Origin: Comamonadaceae bacterium
Lineage (GTDB): Bacteria; Pseudomonadota; Gammaproteobacteria; Burkholderiales; Burkholderiaceae_C
Direction: 5' to 3'
Length of the DNA: 16,264 bases
Assembly (NCBI GenBank): GCA_947461325.1
Contig: CANHLD010000024.1
Location: forward strand, 1 to 16,264
Shown here: in pieces, positions 5,367 through 12,891 of the stretch
Layout: every line of letters begins with the position of its first letter
How positions within the stretch are numbered: the first letter of the stretch is position 1
The notes under the pieces: model-generated
Told to the model about the DNA's origin: nothing
Databases searched by the model: none
Seen by the model: only the letters and a program-made list of their open reading frames with translations
Made by a program: the position numbers and the translations under genes

Positions 5367-8285
5367 ATGCAAATTGCCGCAACCACTACAAATGTCACGC
5401 CCGTTCGCAAGTCAACCGACGTTGGCGATACCACCCAGACCACATTGATTTCCTCCTTAAGCCAATACCAGATCATTCGCCGCAATGGTGCGGTGGTTCC
5501 GTTTGAGCCGGCCAAGATCGCGGTCGCCATGATGAAGGCTTTTTTGGCCGTGCATGGCACACAAGGTGCAGCCTCTGCCAGCGTGCGCGAGACGGTGGAT
5601 CAACTGACCCAAGCCGTCACCCGTGCGCTCATGCGCTCGCGCCCGGGCGGCGGCACATTCCATATTGAAGACGTGCAAGACCAGGTCGAACTCGGTCTCA
5701 TGCGCGGCAGCCACCATGAAGTCGCGCGTGCTTATGTGCTCTACCGCGAACGCCGCACACAAGAACGTGCCACCCAAAAAGAAACTCCCGCCACCCAAGG
5801 CCCGGTTTTGCATGTCATGGTGGATGGTCAGCGCGTGGTTCTCGATTCGGTGCGTTTAGAAAAACTCATTGCAACCGCCTGCGAAAACCTGGGTGAGGAC
5901 GTCACTGCAGCGCCCATCCTGTCAGAAACCATGCGTAATTTGTACGACGGCATCCCGATGGAAGAGGTGCACAAAGCCTCCGTGCTTGCCGCCCGCACCC
6001 TGATTGAAAAAGAACCGGGTTACACCTTTGCCACCGCACGCTTGTTGATGTACTCGATCACCAAGGAAGTTTTGGGGCAAGAAGCCACACATGCTGAAAT
6101 GGCAGGGCACTATCAGCGCACCTTCGCAGAATTTTTGAACAAGGGTGTGGATAACGACTTGCTCGACCCGCGTTTGCTGCAATTTGATCTGACTCGCTTG
6201 GCCAAGGCGCTCAAGCCAGAGCGTGACTTGCAATTTGATTACCTCGGCCTGCAAACTTTGTATGACCGTTATTTCTTACATGTGCGCAAGCAACGTATCG
6301 AACTGCCACAGTCATTCTTCATGCGTGTCGCCATGGGTTTGTCACTCAATGAAGTCAACCGCGAAGAGCGTGCGATCGAGTTTTACGAAGTTCTGTCTTC
6401 TTTTGATTTCATGTCCAGCACGCCTACGCTGTTCAACAGTGGCACCACACGTCCGCAACTCTCCAGTTGCTACCTGACTACTGTGCCGGACGACTTGGAC
6501 GGCATTTACGAATCCATCAAAGAAAACGCTTTGTTGTCTAAGTTTGCAGGCGGTCTGGGTAACGACTGGACGCGTGTGCGCGCCTTGGGTAGCCATATCA
6601 AAGGCACTAACGGCGAATCACAAGGCGTGGTGCCTTTCCTCAAAGTGGTCAACGACACCGCCGTAGCTGTCAATCAAGGCGGCAAGCGCAAAGGTGCAGT
6701 CTGCACCTACCTTGAAACCTGGCACCTGGACATTGAAGAATTTTTAGAGCTGCGTAAAAACACAGGCGACGACCGCCGACGCACGCACGACATGAACACC
6801 GCCAATTGGATCCCCGACTTGTTCATGCGTCGCGTCATGGAAAAAGGTGAATGGACTTTGTTCTCGCCTTCCAACACGCCTGATTTGCATGACAAATTCG
6901 GTTCAGAATTTGAAAAAGCCTACACCGCCTACGAAGCACAAGCACGCCAAGGCTTGATCAAGCCCAGCAAAACAGTGCAAGCCACCGACTTGTGGCGCAA
7001 GATGCTGACCATGCTGTTTGAAACCGGTCACCCCTGGATCACTTTCAAGGATGCTTGCAATGTGCGCTCTCCGCAGCAGCATTCAGGTGTGGTGCACTCC
7101 TCGAACCTGTGCACAGAAATTACTTTAAACACCAGCGACACAGAAACCGCTGTGTGTAACCTGGGTTCGGTTAATTTGGTGCGCCACCTCAAACAAGGCG
7201 CCAACGGCAACGAATTGGATCAAGACAAACTCAAGCGCACCATCACCATTGCCATGCGCATGTTGGACAACGTGATTGACATCAACTATTACGCTGTCAA
7301 AAAAGCCCGCGACTCGAACCTGCGCCACCGCCCTGTCGGCATGGGCATCATGGCTTTCCAAGACTGTTTGTACGAGTTGCACATTCCTTATGCGTCTCAA
7401 GCAGCGGTTGATTTTGCTGATCGCTCCATGGAAGCCATTTGCTATTACGCCTACTGGGCTTCAACCGAACTGGCGCGTGAACGCGGTCGCTACTCCACCT
7501 ACAAAGGCTCATTGTGGGACCAAGGGGTTTTGCCATTGGACACACTCAACCTATTGGAAAAATCACGCGGCGGCTACATTGAAGTGGACCGCAGCGCCAC
7601 GCTTGACTGGGATGCCTTGCGCCGCAAGATCGCGACAGACGGTATGCGCAATTCCAACTGTGTTGCCATCGCTCCCACCGCCACGATTTCGAATATTGTC
7701 GGTGTTGATGCTTCCATCGAACCTTGCTTTGGCAACCTGTCAGTCAAGTCCAATTTGTCCGGTGAATTCACCATCATCAATTCCTATTTGGTGCGTGACC
7801 TCAAACGTCTGGGCCTGTGGGACGATGTCATGGTCATGGACCTCAAGCATTTCGACGGCTCATTGCGCCCCATCGACCGCGTACCGCAAGATCTCAAAGA
7901 CATGTACGCCACCGCCTTTGAAGTGGAAACACACTGGTTGGTTGAAGCTGCAGCGCGACGTCAAAAATGGATTGACCAAGCACAGTCACTCAACATCTAC
8001 ATGGCTGGTGCCTCTGGCAAAAAATTGGATGAAACCTACAAGCTCGCTTGGCTGCGCGGTCTCAAAACAACTTACTATTTGCGCACCACCAGTGCTACGC
8101 AAGCCGAGAAGTCCACAGTGCAGGCGGGTTCACACAATGCGGTGTCTTCCGGCGGCGGTGCATCCGGTCTGAGCGCCATGGAAATGGCAGCAGCAGCAGC
8201 GCGCGCGCAAATGATGTCTGACACACCTGCGACCGATGTCAAGTTCTGCGGTGTCGATGATCCGACTTGCGAAGCATGCCAATAA
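5367..8285 (+). CDS. nrdA: NrdA, class Ia ribonucleotide reductase large subunit, two ATP-cones
   Basis: NrdA reduces ribonucleoside diphosphates to deoxyribonucleotides with the NrdB radical. At 972 residues it is about 200 longer than E. coli NrdA. The first ATP-cone (about 34-126) has the intact IIRRNGAVVPFEPAKI start; a second, altered cone (about 147-229) aligns with the single cone of E. coli. This is the Pseudomonas aeruginosa-type arrangement, where the outer cone binds ATP/dATP. Active-site residues are Cys368 (SSCYL), Asn580, Cys582 and Glu584 (NLCTE) and Cys597 (AVCNLGS); Tyr903-Tyr904 carry the radical path. The tail ends TCEACQ, with Cys968 and Cys971 as the thioredoxin/glutaredoxin-exchange pair. 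AGGA lies 9 bases before the ATG. NrdR boxes control the promoter; nrdB follows. Confidence 0.98.
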   Translation: MQIAATTTNVTPVRKSTDVGDTTQTTLISSLSQYQIIRRNGAVVPFEPAKIAVAMMKAFLAVHGTQGAASASVRETVDQLTQAVTRALMRSRPGGGTFHIEDVQDQVELGLMRGSHHEVARAYVLYRERRTQERATQKETPATQGPVLHVMVDGQRVVLDSVRLEKLIATACENLGEDVTAAPILSETMRNLYDGIPMEEVHKASVLAARTLIEKEPGYTFATARLLMYSITKEVLGQEATHAEMAGHYQRTFAEFLNKGVDNDLLDPRLLQFDLTRLAKALKPERDLQFDYLGLQTLYDRYFLHVRKQRIELPQSFFMRVAMGLSLNEVNREERAIEFYEVLSSFDFMSSTPTLFNSGTTRPQLSSCYLTTVPDDLDGIYESIKENALLSKFAGGLGNDWTRVRALGSHIKGTNGESQGVVPFLKVVNDTAVAVNQGGKRKGAVCTYLETWHLDIEEFLELRKNTGDDRRRTHDMNTANWIPDLFMRRVMEKGEWTLFSPSNTPDLHDKFGSEFEKAYTAYEAQARQGLIKPSKTVQATDLWRKMLTMLFETGHPWITFKDACNVRSPQQHSGVVHSSNLCTEITLNTSDTETAVCNLGSVNLVRHLKQGANGNELDQDKLKRTITIAMRMLDNVIDINYYAVKKARDSNLRHRPVGMGIMAFQDCLYELHIPYASQAAVDFADRSMEAICYYAYWASTELARERGRYSTYKGSLWDQGVLPLDTLNLLEKSRGGYIEVDRSATLDWDALRRKIATDGMRNSNCVAIAPTATISNIVGVDASIEPCFGNLSVKSNLSGEFTIINSYLVRDLKRLGLWDDVMVMDLKHFDGSLRPIDRVPQDLKDMYATAFEVETHWLVEAAARRQKWIDQAQSLNIYMAGASGKKLDETYKLAWLRGLKTTYYLRTTSATQAEKSTVQAGSHNAVSSGGGASGLSAMEMAAAAARAQMMSDTPATDVKFCGVDDPTCEACQ

Positions 8286-8287
8286 AC

Positions 8288-8319
8288 ATTCACTGGTCGC
8301 ATGAACGCGGTCAGTGAAT
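8288..8319 (+). other. Long intercistronic RNA hairpin between nrdA and nrdB
   Basis: Two bases after the nrdA stop, ATTCACTGGTCGC pairs with GCGGTCAGTGAAT around the loop ATGAAC: 13 pairs, of which 8296-8311 and 8297-8310 are G-U. These pairs form only in RNA read from this strand. No T-run follows, so it is not a standard terminator. It may protect the nrdA 3' end or set the nrdA:nrdB ratio. The remaining gap to nrdB (8320-8415) shows no clear promoter or NrdR box. Confidence 0.7.
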
Positions 8320-8415
8320 ACGATGTAATTCAACAACAATTTGCAGCGCAGTAAAGAATCAATCCTTTGCGTTTCATACATAAGCACACATAATCTCAAG
8401 AATGGAATTACCAAT

Positions 8416-9624
8416 ATGTTGACCTGGGAAGAAGAAGTTAAACCGGTATCGCCCATCGGCGCAACCTTAGGTGACGTACAGAGTCACCTGAATTTGTCAC
8501 CCTCCAATTCCGCGACTCCCGCCTCACGTGTTCTGAACGACGGTGCAGTGCTTCCAACACTCGCTCCCGTTGAATCCCGCGCATTCACTTCCACTGCGCC
8601 GGGCGCCCGTCGCGTCAATGCTGACGACAAACGCATCATCAATGGCCAGACAGACGTCAACCAATTGGTGCCTTTCAAATACAAATGGGCTTGGGAAAAA
8701 TATTTGGCCACCTGTGCCAACCACTGGATGCCGCAAGAAGTCAATATGACGCGCGACATCGCACTGTGGAAAGACCCGAACGGACTGACAGACGATGAGC
8801 GCCGCATCATCAAACGCAATCTGGGCTTTTTTGTGACTGCCGATTCACTGGCCGCCAACAACATTGTGCTGGGCACTTACCGCCACATCACAGCGCCAGA
8901 GTGTCGTCAGTTTTTGTTGCGCCAAGCTTTTGAAGAAGCCATTCATACACACGCCTACCAATACATTGTGGAATCTTTGGGCTTGGATGAAAGCGAAATC
9001 TTCAACGCCTATCAAGAGGTTCAATCCATTCGTGACAAGGATGAGTTTCTTATTCCTTTCATCGAAGCCATCATGGATCCTCACTTCCACACGGGCACGC
9101 CTGAAACCGATCAAACCTTATTGAAGTCTTTGATTGTTTTTGCTTGCCTGATGGAAGGTCTTTTCTTTTACGTAGGCTTTACCCAAATTCTGGCATTGGG
9201 GCGTCAAAATAAAATGACGGGCGCTGCAGAGCAGTACCAGTACATCTTGCGTGATGAGTCCATGCATTGCAACTTCGGTATCGATTTGATCAATCAGATC
9301 AAATTGGAAAACCCCCATTTGTGGAATGCCGAGTTCAAAGCTGAAATCAATGAGTTATTTCGCAAAGCAGTAGAGCTGGAGTACCGTTATGCTGAAGACA
9401 CCATGCCACGCGGCGTACTTGGTATGAATGCATCCATGTTCAAGGGCTATTTGCGCTATATCGCCAATCGGCGCGCGACCCAAATCGGACTTGAAACGCT
9501 TTTCCCCAACGAAGAAAATCCCTTCCCTTGGATGAGCGAAATGATTGACCTGAAAAAAGAGCGTAACTTTTTCGAAACCCGCGTCATTGAGTACCAAACC
9601 GGCGGCGCGCTGTCTTGGGATTGA
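8416..9624 (+). CDS. nrdB: NrdB, class Ia ribonucleotide reductase radical subunit
   Basis: NrdB forms the diiron-tyrosyl radical used by NrdA. I start it at the ATG of 8416 (MLTWEEEV, 402 residues), the usual N-terminus in related bacteria; the open frame extends back to a TTG at 8341 that lacks support. By alignment the metal ligands are Asp143 (TADSL), Glu174 and His177 (EEAIHTHAY), Glu247 (LMEGLFF), and Glu281 and His284 (DESMHCNFGIDL). Tyr181 is the radical tyrosine, so this is a tyrosyl-radical R2 rather than a Tyr-less type. Residues 1-70 are a polar, low-conservation extension. The C-terminus GGALSWD should dock into NrdA. It lies 130 bases after nrdA on the same strand and is followed by two hairpins. 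Confidence 0.97.
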   Translation: MLTWEEEVKPVSPIGATLGDVQSHLNLSPSNSATPASRVLNDGAVLPTLAPVESRAFTSTAPGARRVNADDKRIINGQTDVNQLVPFKYKWAWEKYLATCANHWMPQEVNMTRDIALWKDPNGLTDDERRIIKRNLGFFVTADSLAANNIVLGTYRHITAPECRQFLLRQAFEEAIHTHAYQYIVESLGLDESEIFNAYQEVQSIRDKDEFLIPFIEAIMDPHFHTGTPETDQTLLKSLIVFACLMEGLFFYVGFTQILALGRQNKMTGAAEQYQYILRDESMHCNFGIDLINQIKLENPHLWNAEFKAEINELFRKAVELEYRYAEDTMPRGVLGMNASMFKGYLRYIANRRATQIGLETLFPNEENPFPWMSEMIDLKKERNFFETRVIEYQTGGALSWD

Positions 9625-9704
9625 AACTGACATGACCACCATTTGTTCCTTAACCTTGTATGAACTGCAATTTGCAACAGCTTCAGGGTTGGGAACTCAC
9701 AGCG

Positions 9705-9738
9705 TTCATGGTGTTGGACCTCGGTTCAGCACCATGAA
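9705..9738 (+). other. 15-bp RNA hairpin with CTCG loop downstream of nrdB
   Basis: TTCATGGTGTTGGAC pairs with GTTCAGCACCATGAA across a CTCG tetraloop. All 15 positions pair in RNA of this strand, two of them as G-U (9714-9729 and 9717-9725). It lies 80 bases after the nrdB stop and is directly followed by a second, terminator-like hairpin. No T-run of its own follows, so it may shield the nrdAB mRNA 3' end. Confidence 0.65.
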
Positions 9739-9739
9739 T

Positions 9740-9767
9740 CACTTGGACTGAGAAGACCAAGTGTTTT
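9740..9767 (+). terminator. Probable terminator of the nrdAB transcript
   Basis: CACTTGG and CCAAGTG form a 7-bp stem with a 10-base loop and are followed by TTTT. The T-run is short, so termination may be partial and the H1-like gene downstream could be read through. Confidence 0.55.
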
Positions 9768-9775
9768 GAACCAAC

Positions 9776-9798
9776 GATCTAAGATCTTGATCTAGGAG
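9776..9798 (+). promoter_or_regulatory. Triple GATCT and strong ribosome binding site before the H1-like gene
   Basis: GATCT occurs at 9776, 9783 and 9789, followed by AGGAG at 9794-9798, eight bases before the ATG of 9807. This is one of the clearest Shine-Dalgarno sites in the window, in keeping with an abundant nucleoid protein. The GATC units are self-complementary and could fold next to the ribosome site. I could not place a promoter for this gene with confidence. Confidence 0.5.
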
Positions 9799-9806
9799 AG
9801 TATCTA

Positions 9807-10343
9807 ATGGCAACTGCAAAAAAATCCGCTGCAAAAAAACCAGCAGCAAAAAAACCAGCGGCGAAAAAAGCTGCTGCAAAGAAACCTGTAGCGAAAAAAG
9901 CCGCAGCTAAAAAACCAGCAGTCAAGAAAAAGCCTGCTGCGAAAAAGCCTGTAGCGAAAAAAGCCGCAGCTAAAAAGCCTGTAGCGAAAAAAGCTGCTGC
10001 CAAAAAGCCTGCAGCGAAAAAAGCCGCAGCTAAAAAGCCGGTAGCGAAGAAAGCTGCTGCTAAAAAGCCTGCAGCGAAAAAAGCCACAGCTAAAAAACCT
10101 GCTGCCAAAAAAGCTGCGGCTAAAAAGCCTGCAGCGAAAAAAGCAGCTGCAAAAAAAAAAGTAACAAGTAGCAAACCAGCAGCAGTAAAAAAACCGGCTG
10201 CTAAACCAGTCGCAAAAAAACCTGCAAGCAAACCAGCGGTCAAGCCGCAAGCAAGCGCAGCATCCCAAACGGTTGCTCATGTGGCTCAAACCACATTGAA
10301 TCCTCAGGCAGCCTGGCCTTTTCCTACATCGGCCAAGCCCTGA
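9807..10343 (+). CDS. Histone H1-like lysine/alanine-rich DNA-binding protein
   Basis: A 178-residue, extremely basic protein made almost entirely of Lys, Ala and Pro in AAAKKPAAKK-type units, like the H1-like proteins of Bordetella and other betaproteobacteria and the C-terminal part of AlgP. Such proteins bind DNA without much sequence preference and compact the nucleoid. Residues 1-118 are repeat; 119-150 are a less regular Lys/Ala/Pro/Ser linker; the end is TTLNPQAAWPFPTSAKP, a non-repetitive tail found in related Burkholderiales proteins. The tail supports the reading frame and shows that the gene is complete. It has AGGAG before the ATG and a strong terminator after the stop. Repeat number probably varies between strains. 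Confidence 0.9.
   Translation: MATAKKSAAKKPAAKKPAAKKAAAKKPVAKKAAAKKPAVKKKPAAKKPVAKKAAAKKPVAKKAAAKKPAAKKAAAKKPVAKKAAAKKPAAKKATAKKPAAKKAAAKKPAAKKAAAKKKVTSSKPAAVKKPAAKPVAKKPASKPAVKPQASAASQTVAHVAQTTLNPQAAWPFPTSAKP
9947..10156 (+). repeat. 30-bp tandem repeat inside the H1-like gene
   Basis: About seven copies of a 30-base unit, typically GCCTGTAGCGAAAAAAGCCG followed by CAGCTAAAAA, encode the ten-residue unit KPxAKKAAAK. Two alternating versions give an apparent 60-base higher-order period. Less regular copies extend to 9820. Since the unit is a multiple of three, gain or loss of copies keeps the reading frame. Confidence 0.85.
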
Positions 10344-10366
10344 ACAGGCGGTTCGCGTTTGTTTCC

Positions 10367-10398
10367 AACCCGGTGCTTAACGTGCACCGGGTTTTTTT
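10367..10398 (+). terminator. Strong terminator after the H1-like gene
   Basis: AACCCGGTGC and GCACCGGGTT form a 10-bp stem with a 7-base loop; counting the two T of the arm, seven T follow the last G. On the opposite strand the hairpin begins right at the kinase stop codon (10399-10397) but has no U-run there, so it is a good terminator mainly for the plus strand. Confidence 0.93.
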
Positions 10399-11281
10399 AT
10401 GGCAGCGAATAGTTTTGCGGACCGCGACTCGCAATTTTGATAGCCCCGACTTTGTTGCCTAACTCGGCACAACGAAGTAAATCCCAGCCTTGATCTAGGC
10501 CGAATAACATGGCACTGCGCCACGCGTCGCCACAACCTGTTGGGTCTATGACTGCAGTTGCTTTGACCGGCGGCACCAAATGCATTTGCCCTTGTTGCCA
10601 CACTTCGCAACCATTGGCACCCAAGGTCACAACCAGTCCCTTGACTTTGGCAGAGATAGCCGCGCTGTCCATACCGGTACGGTCACTGAGCATTTTTCCT
10701 TCGTAATCATTCACCGTCACCCAGGTGGCCAAGTCGATGAAGTGGCGCAATTCTTCGCCATTGAACATGGGCAATCCCTGACCGGGATCAAATACAAAAG
10801 GTATGCCTGCTTGTGCAAACTGCTGTGCATGCTGCAGCATTGCATCCCGCCCGTCGGGAGACACAATACCCAGACTGATATCAGCACGTTTTTCAACACG
10901 CGTGATGTGCGCTTGCATCATGGCACCGGGATGAAAGGCAGTGATTTGGTTATTGTCCAAATCCGTCATGATCATGGCCTGCGCCGTGTAATCATCTGCA
11001 ACCATCTTCACAAAATCAGTTGAAATGCCCAAGTGTTGCAGTCTGTTGAGATAGCTTTCACCATCATTGCCCAATGTCGCCATGGGCAACGCATGGCCGC
11101 CTAACAACTTCAAACCATAGGCAATATTGCCTGCGCATCCACCGAACTCTCGCTGTAACCGAGGAACCAGGAACGATACGTTCAAGATGTGCAGTTGTTC
11201 AGGCAATATTTGTTCTTTGAACTTGCCCTCAAAATGCATGATGGTGTCAAACGCCAGTGACCCACAAATGACAACTGCCAT
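10397..11281 (-). CDS. PfkB/ribokinase-family carbohydrate or nucleoside kinase
   Basis: The 294-residue length and motifs fit the PfkB family, which phosphorylates sugars or nucleosides with ATP. The first signature is FGGCAGNIAYGLKLLG (46-61); the second is DPTGCGDAWRSAMLFGL (246-262), with Asp252 as the catalytic base. GCGD replaces the more common GAGD, as in a subgroup often named adenosine-kinase-like. NDYE (191-194) matches the conserved N-x-x-E metal/phosphate motif. The substrate cannot be read from the sequence; the protein begins MAVVICGSLAFDTIM, close to adenosine-kinase-like members. It is the last gene of the minus-strand run, 22 bases after the DUF3426 gene. Its stop codon lies inside the T-run of the convergent terminator. 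Confidence 0.88.
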   Translation of the reverse strand: MAVVICGSLAFDTIMHFEGKFKEQILPEQLHILNVSFLVPRLQREFGGCAGNIAYGLKLLGGHALPMATLGNDGESYLNRLQHLGISTDFVKMVADDYTAQAMIMTDLDNNQITAFHPGAMMQAHITRVEKRADISLGIVSPDGRDAMLQHAQQFAQAGIPFVFDPGQGLPMFNGEELRHFIDLATWVTVNDYEGKMLSDRTGMDSAAISAKVKGLVVTLGANGCEVWQQGQMHLVPPVKATAVIDPTGCGDAWRSAMLFGLDQGWDLLRCAELGNKVGAIKIASRGPQNYSLP

Positions 11282-11303
11282 AGCTCAATCCGATCTGTAA
11301 AAA

Positions 11304-11987
11304 TTAAGGGTAAAAAAGCAATGCTCTGAAGCCGTCTATTGTCGGCGAAAGTGAAGGGTCCAACGTAAATCTGAGGGAAAAAGCATGATTTCCTAATGGG
11401 CGTAAAGGCACACGAAGACCGAGTTGGTCTGCTGAAATCACTTTGCGAACGCGAACATCACCTTCGCCATTCAATGTCAACTCCAATGCAGGCGGCATCA
11501 ACGCGCCCTCGCTCAAATTCCTAACCGTTCCTTCGAATACAAATGTGTTTTCATCCAATCGTTTGAACGTACTTGACTCCATGGAAAACAAATCTGTGTC
11601 CATAGGAATGCTGACTTGACAATTCATAGGCTTGCAAAACCATTGCAACGCAGATTGCAGTTCAGGAACACGCGCAGCAATCACATGACGCTGATGCAAT
11701 ACAAATTGCATAAGCAAACCAAACACCAGCAGCGCCATCAACATCTGAACCATTGTCGAGTCTTGATGTTGACCTGTTTCGTGTTTGACATCTGCCTGCA
11801 AGGGTTTGGACAAAGGTTGAAGAAACTCTTGCACAGGCTGAGGGTCATCCATCTCAAACAAATGCTGATCTACTTGAAACAAGTGCTCACACTTTCCACA
11901 TTTCACCCAACCGTCTGCCGCACTTAAGTGCTCAGGTTGTACAGAGAAACCAGTTTGACATTGAGGGCAAAGAGTGACGATGGCCAT
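11304..11987 (-). CDS. Zinc-ribbon DUF3426 membrane protein
   Basis: The protein has 227 residues. The N-terminal zinc ribbon (MJ0042 type) has Cys7-x2-Cys10 (LCPQCQTGF) and Cys30-x2-Cys33 (VKCGKCEHLFQVD). A polar linker follows to about 78, then one membrane segment (79-97, MVQMLMALLVFGLLMQFVL). The rest (about 105-227) is the DUF3426 domain, including FEGTVRNLSEGALMPPALEL and the conserved Cys118 and Cys123. The C-terminal part should be periplasmic. This gene follows prmA by 19 bases and precedes the kinase; the prmA-DUF3426 pairing is common in betaproteobacteria. The function is unknown. The zinc ribbon suggests nucleic-acid or protein binding on the cytoplasmic side, which is an inference. 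Confidence 0.9.
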   Translation of the reverse strand: MAIVTLCPQCQTGFSVQPEHLSAADGWVKCGKCEHLFQVDQHLFEMDDPQPVQEFLQPLSKPLQADVKHETGQHQDSTMVQMLMALLVFGLLMQFVLHQRHVIAARVPELQSALQWFCKPMNCQVSIPMDTDLFSMESSTFKRLDENTFVFEGTVRNLSEGALMPPALELTLNGEGDVRVRKVISADQLGLRVPLRPLGNHAFSLRFTLDPSLSPTIDGFRALLFYP

Positions 11988-12006
11988 GGATGCAACGTGT
12001 CAAAGT

Positions 12007-12891
12007 TTAGGCAAACCGGCCATGCATCAATACCCAGCCATCTTGAGCGTCAGCCACTTGAAGCGATATAAATGGTTGGTAGGCTGATTGAATTTCTTCT
12101 ACCTGTCTTTGCAAAATGCCTGCTAATAGCAATTGACCTGAGGCTTGCACATGTGCGCACAACAAAGGCGCCAACACCTTCAAAGGCGCTGCCAGTATGT
12201 TGGCCACAACCAGCGGGTATGTGCCTTGCGCCAACTCCGGCAAACCAGTGTTTATCTTGACTTGGTTTTCAATGGCGTTTGCCAAAGTGGCTTTGACTGC
12301 ATCAGGGTCAATATCGACGGCATCCACATGCGAAGCTCCCACCATGGCGGCACCTATGGCCAATATGCCGGAGCCGCAACCGTAATCCAATACACGTTGG
12401 CCTGTGGGCGGATGCATGGCAATCCAACGCAAACACATGCGCGTGGTCGGATGCGTGCCAGTGCCAAATGCCAGACCGGGATCCAATCGCAATACCCATT
12501 GCGCTTGTGCCGGTGCTTGGTGCCAACTGGGCACCACCCAAAATGTGTCTGTGATGGGAACCGGCTCAAACTGTGATTGCGTCAAACGCACCCAGTCCTG
12601 CTCGGGCACCTCAGCGAGGCCTTGCAAACTGCTGTTTTCAAAAAAGGGTTGCAGTGCGAGCAACTGCCCGGCTTCTTCTGCGGAAGCCTGATCGGCAAAT
12701 AACGCTATCACGTGAGAACGGAGCCAGCCAGCGGCCGGCGGTGGCATGCCGGGTTCACCAAACAAAGCATGTTCTTGTTCAGTGTGTGCATCAGCGTCTT
12801 CAACGGACACACTGAGAGCATCCAAAGCCATCAATGCTTCGCTGATGACATCCACCTGATCTTGTGGACAATGCAATCGCAACTCAACCAT
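12007..12891 (-). CDS. prmA: PrmA, ribosomal protein L11 methyltransferase
   Basis: PrmA methylates the N-terminal amino group and lysine side chains of ribosomal protein L11 using S-adenosylmethionine. With the ATG at 12891 it has 294 residues (E. coli 293) and begins MVELRLHCPQDQVDVISEAL, matching the N-terminal substrate-recognition domain. The methyltransferase domain has GTGTHPTT (143-150), VLDYGCGSG (167-175), AVDIDPDA (191-198) and NILAAPL (231-237). An in-frame ATG at 12915 would add eight residues and run into accC. I prefer 12891 because its ATG shares one base with the accC stop (TAATG), a classic translational coupling site. No strong Shine-Dalgarno is visible, consistent with coupling. 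Confidence 0.96.
   Translation of the reverse strand: MVELRLHCPQDQVDVISEALMALDALSVSVEDADAHTEQEHALFGEPGMPPPAAGWLRSHVIALFADQASAEEAGQLLALQPFFENSSLQGLAEVPEQDWVRLTQSQFEPVPITDTFWVVPSWHQAPAQAQWVLRLDPGLAFGTGTHPTTRMCLRWIAMHPPTGQRVLDYGCGSGILAIGAAMVGASHVDAVDIDPDAVKATLANAIENQVKINTGLPELAQGTYPLVVANILAAPLKVLAPLLCAHVQASGQLLLAGILQRQVEEIQSAYQPFISLQVADAQDGWVLMHGRFA

Noticed and set aside
7276..8172. A 298-codon open frame in another plus frame inside nrdA
   Set aside because: It lies wholly within conserved NrdA sequence, is rich in Pro/Thr/Cys without motifs, and has no ribosome site.
8341..8415. N-terminal extension of nrdB from a TTG codon
   Set aside because: The extra 25 residues do not resemble NrdB, and the ATG at 8416 gives the expected MLTWEEEV start.
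8320..8415. Separate promoter or NrdR box for nrdB
   Set aside because: I found no -35/-10 pair with proper spacing and no NrdR-like palindrome; co-transcription with nrdA explains the layout.
9766..9794. Promoter TTGAAC-N17-GATCTA before the H1-like gene
   Set aside because: The -10 is poor and would place the transcription start at the ribosome site.
9947..10156. CRISPR-like array
   Set aside because: Units are contiguous without spacers, in frame and coding for a Lys/Ala/Pro decapeptide.
9779..10289. Two long minus-strand open frames opposite the H1-like gene
   Set aside because: They are the complement of a low-complexity repeat, giving Phe/Ala/Gly- or Phe/Cys/Arg-rich strings with no family features; the plus frame has a good ribosome site, a conserved tail and a terminator.
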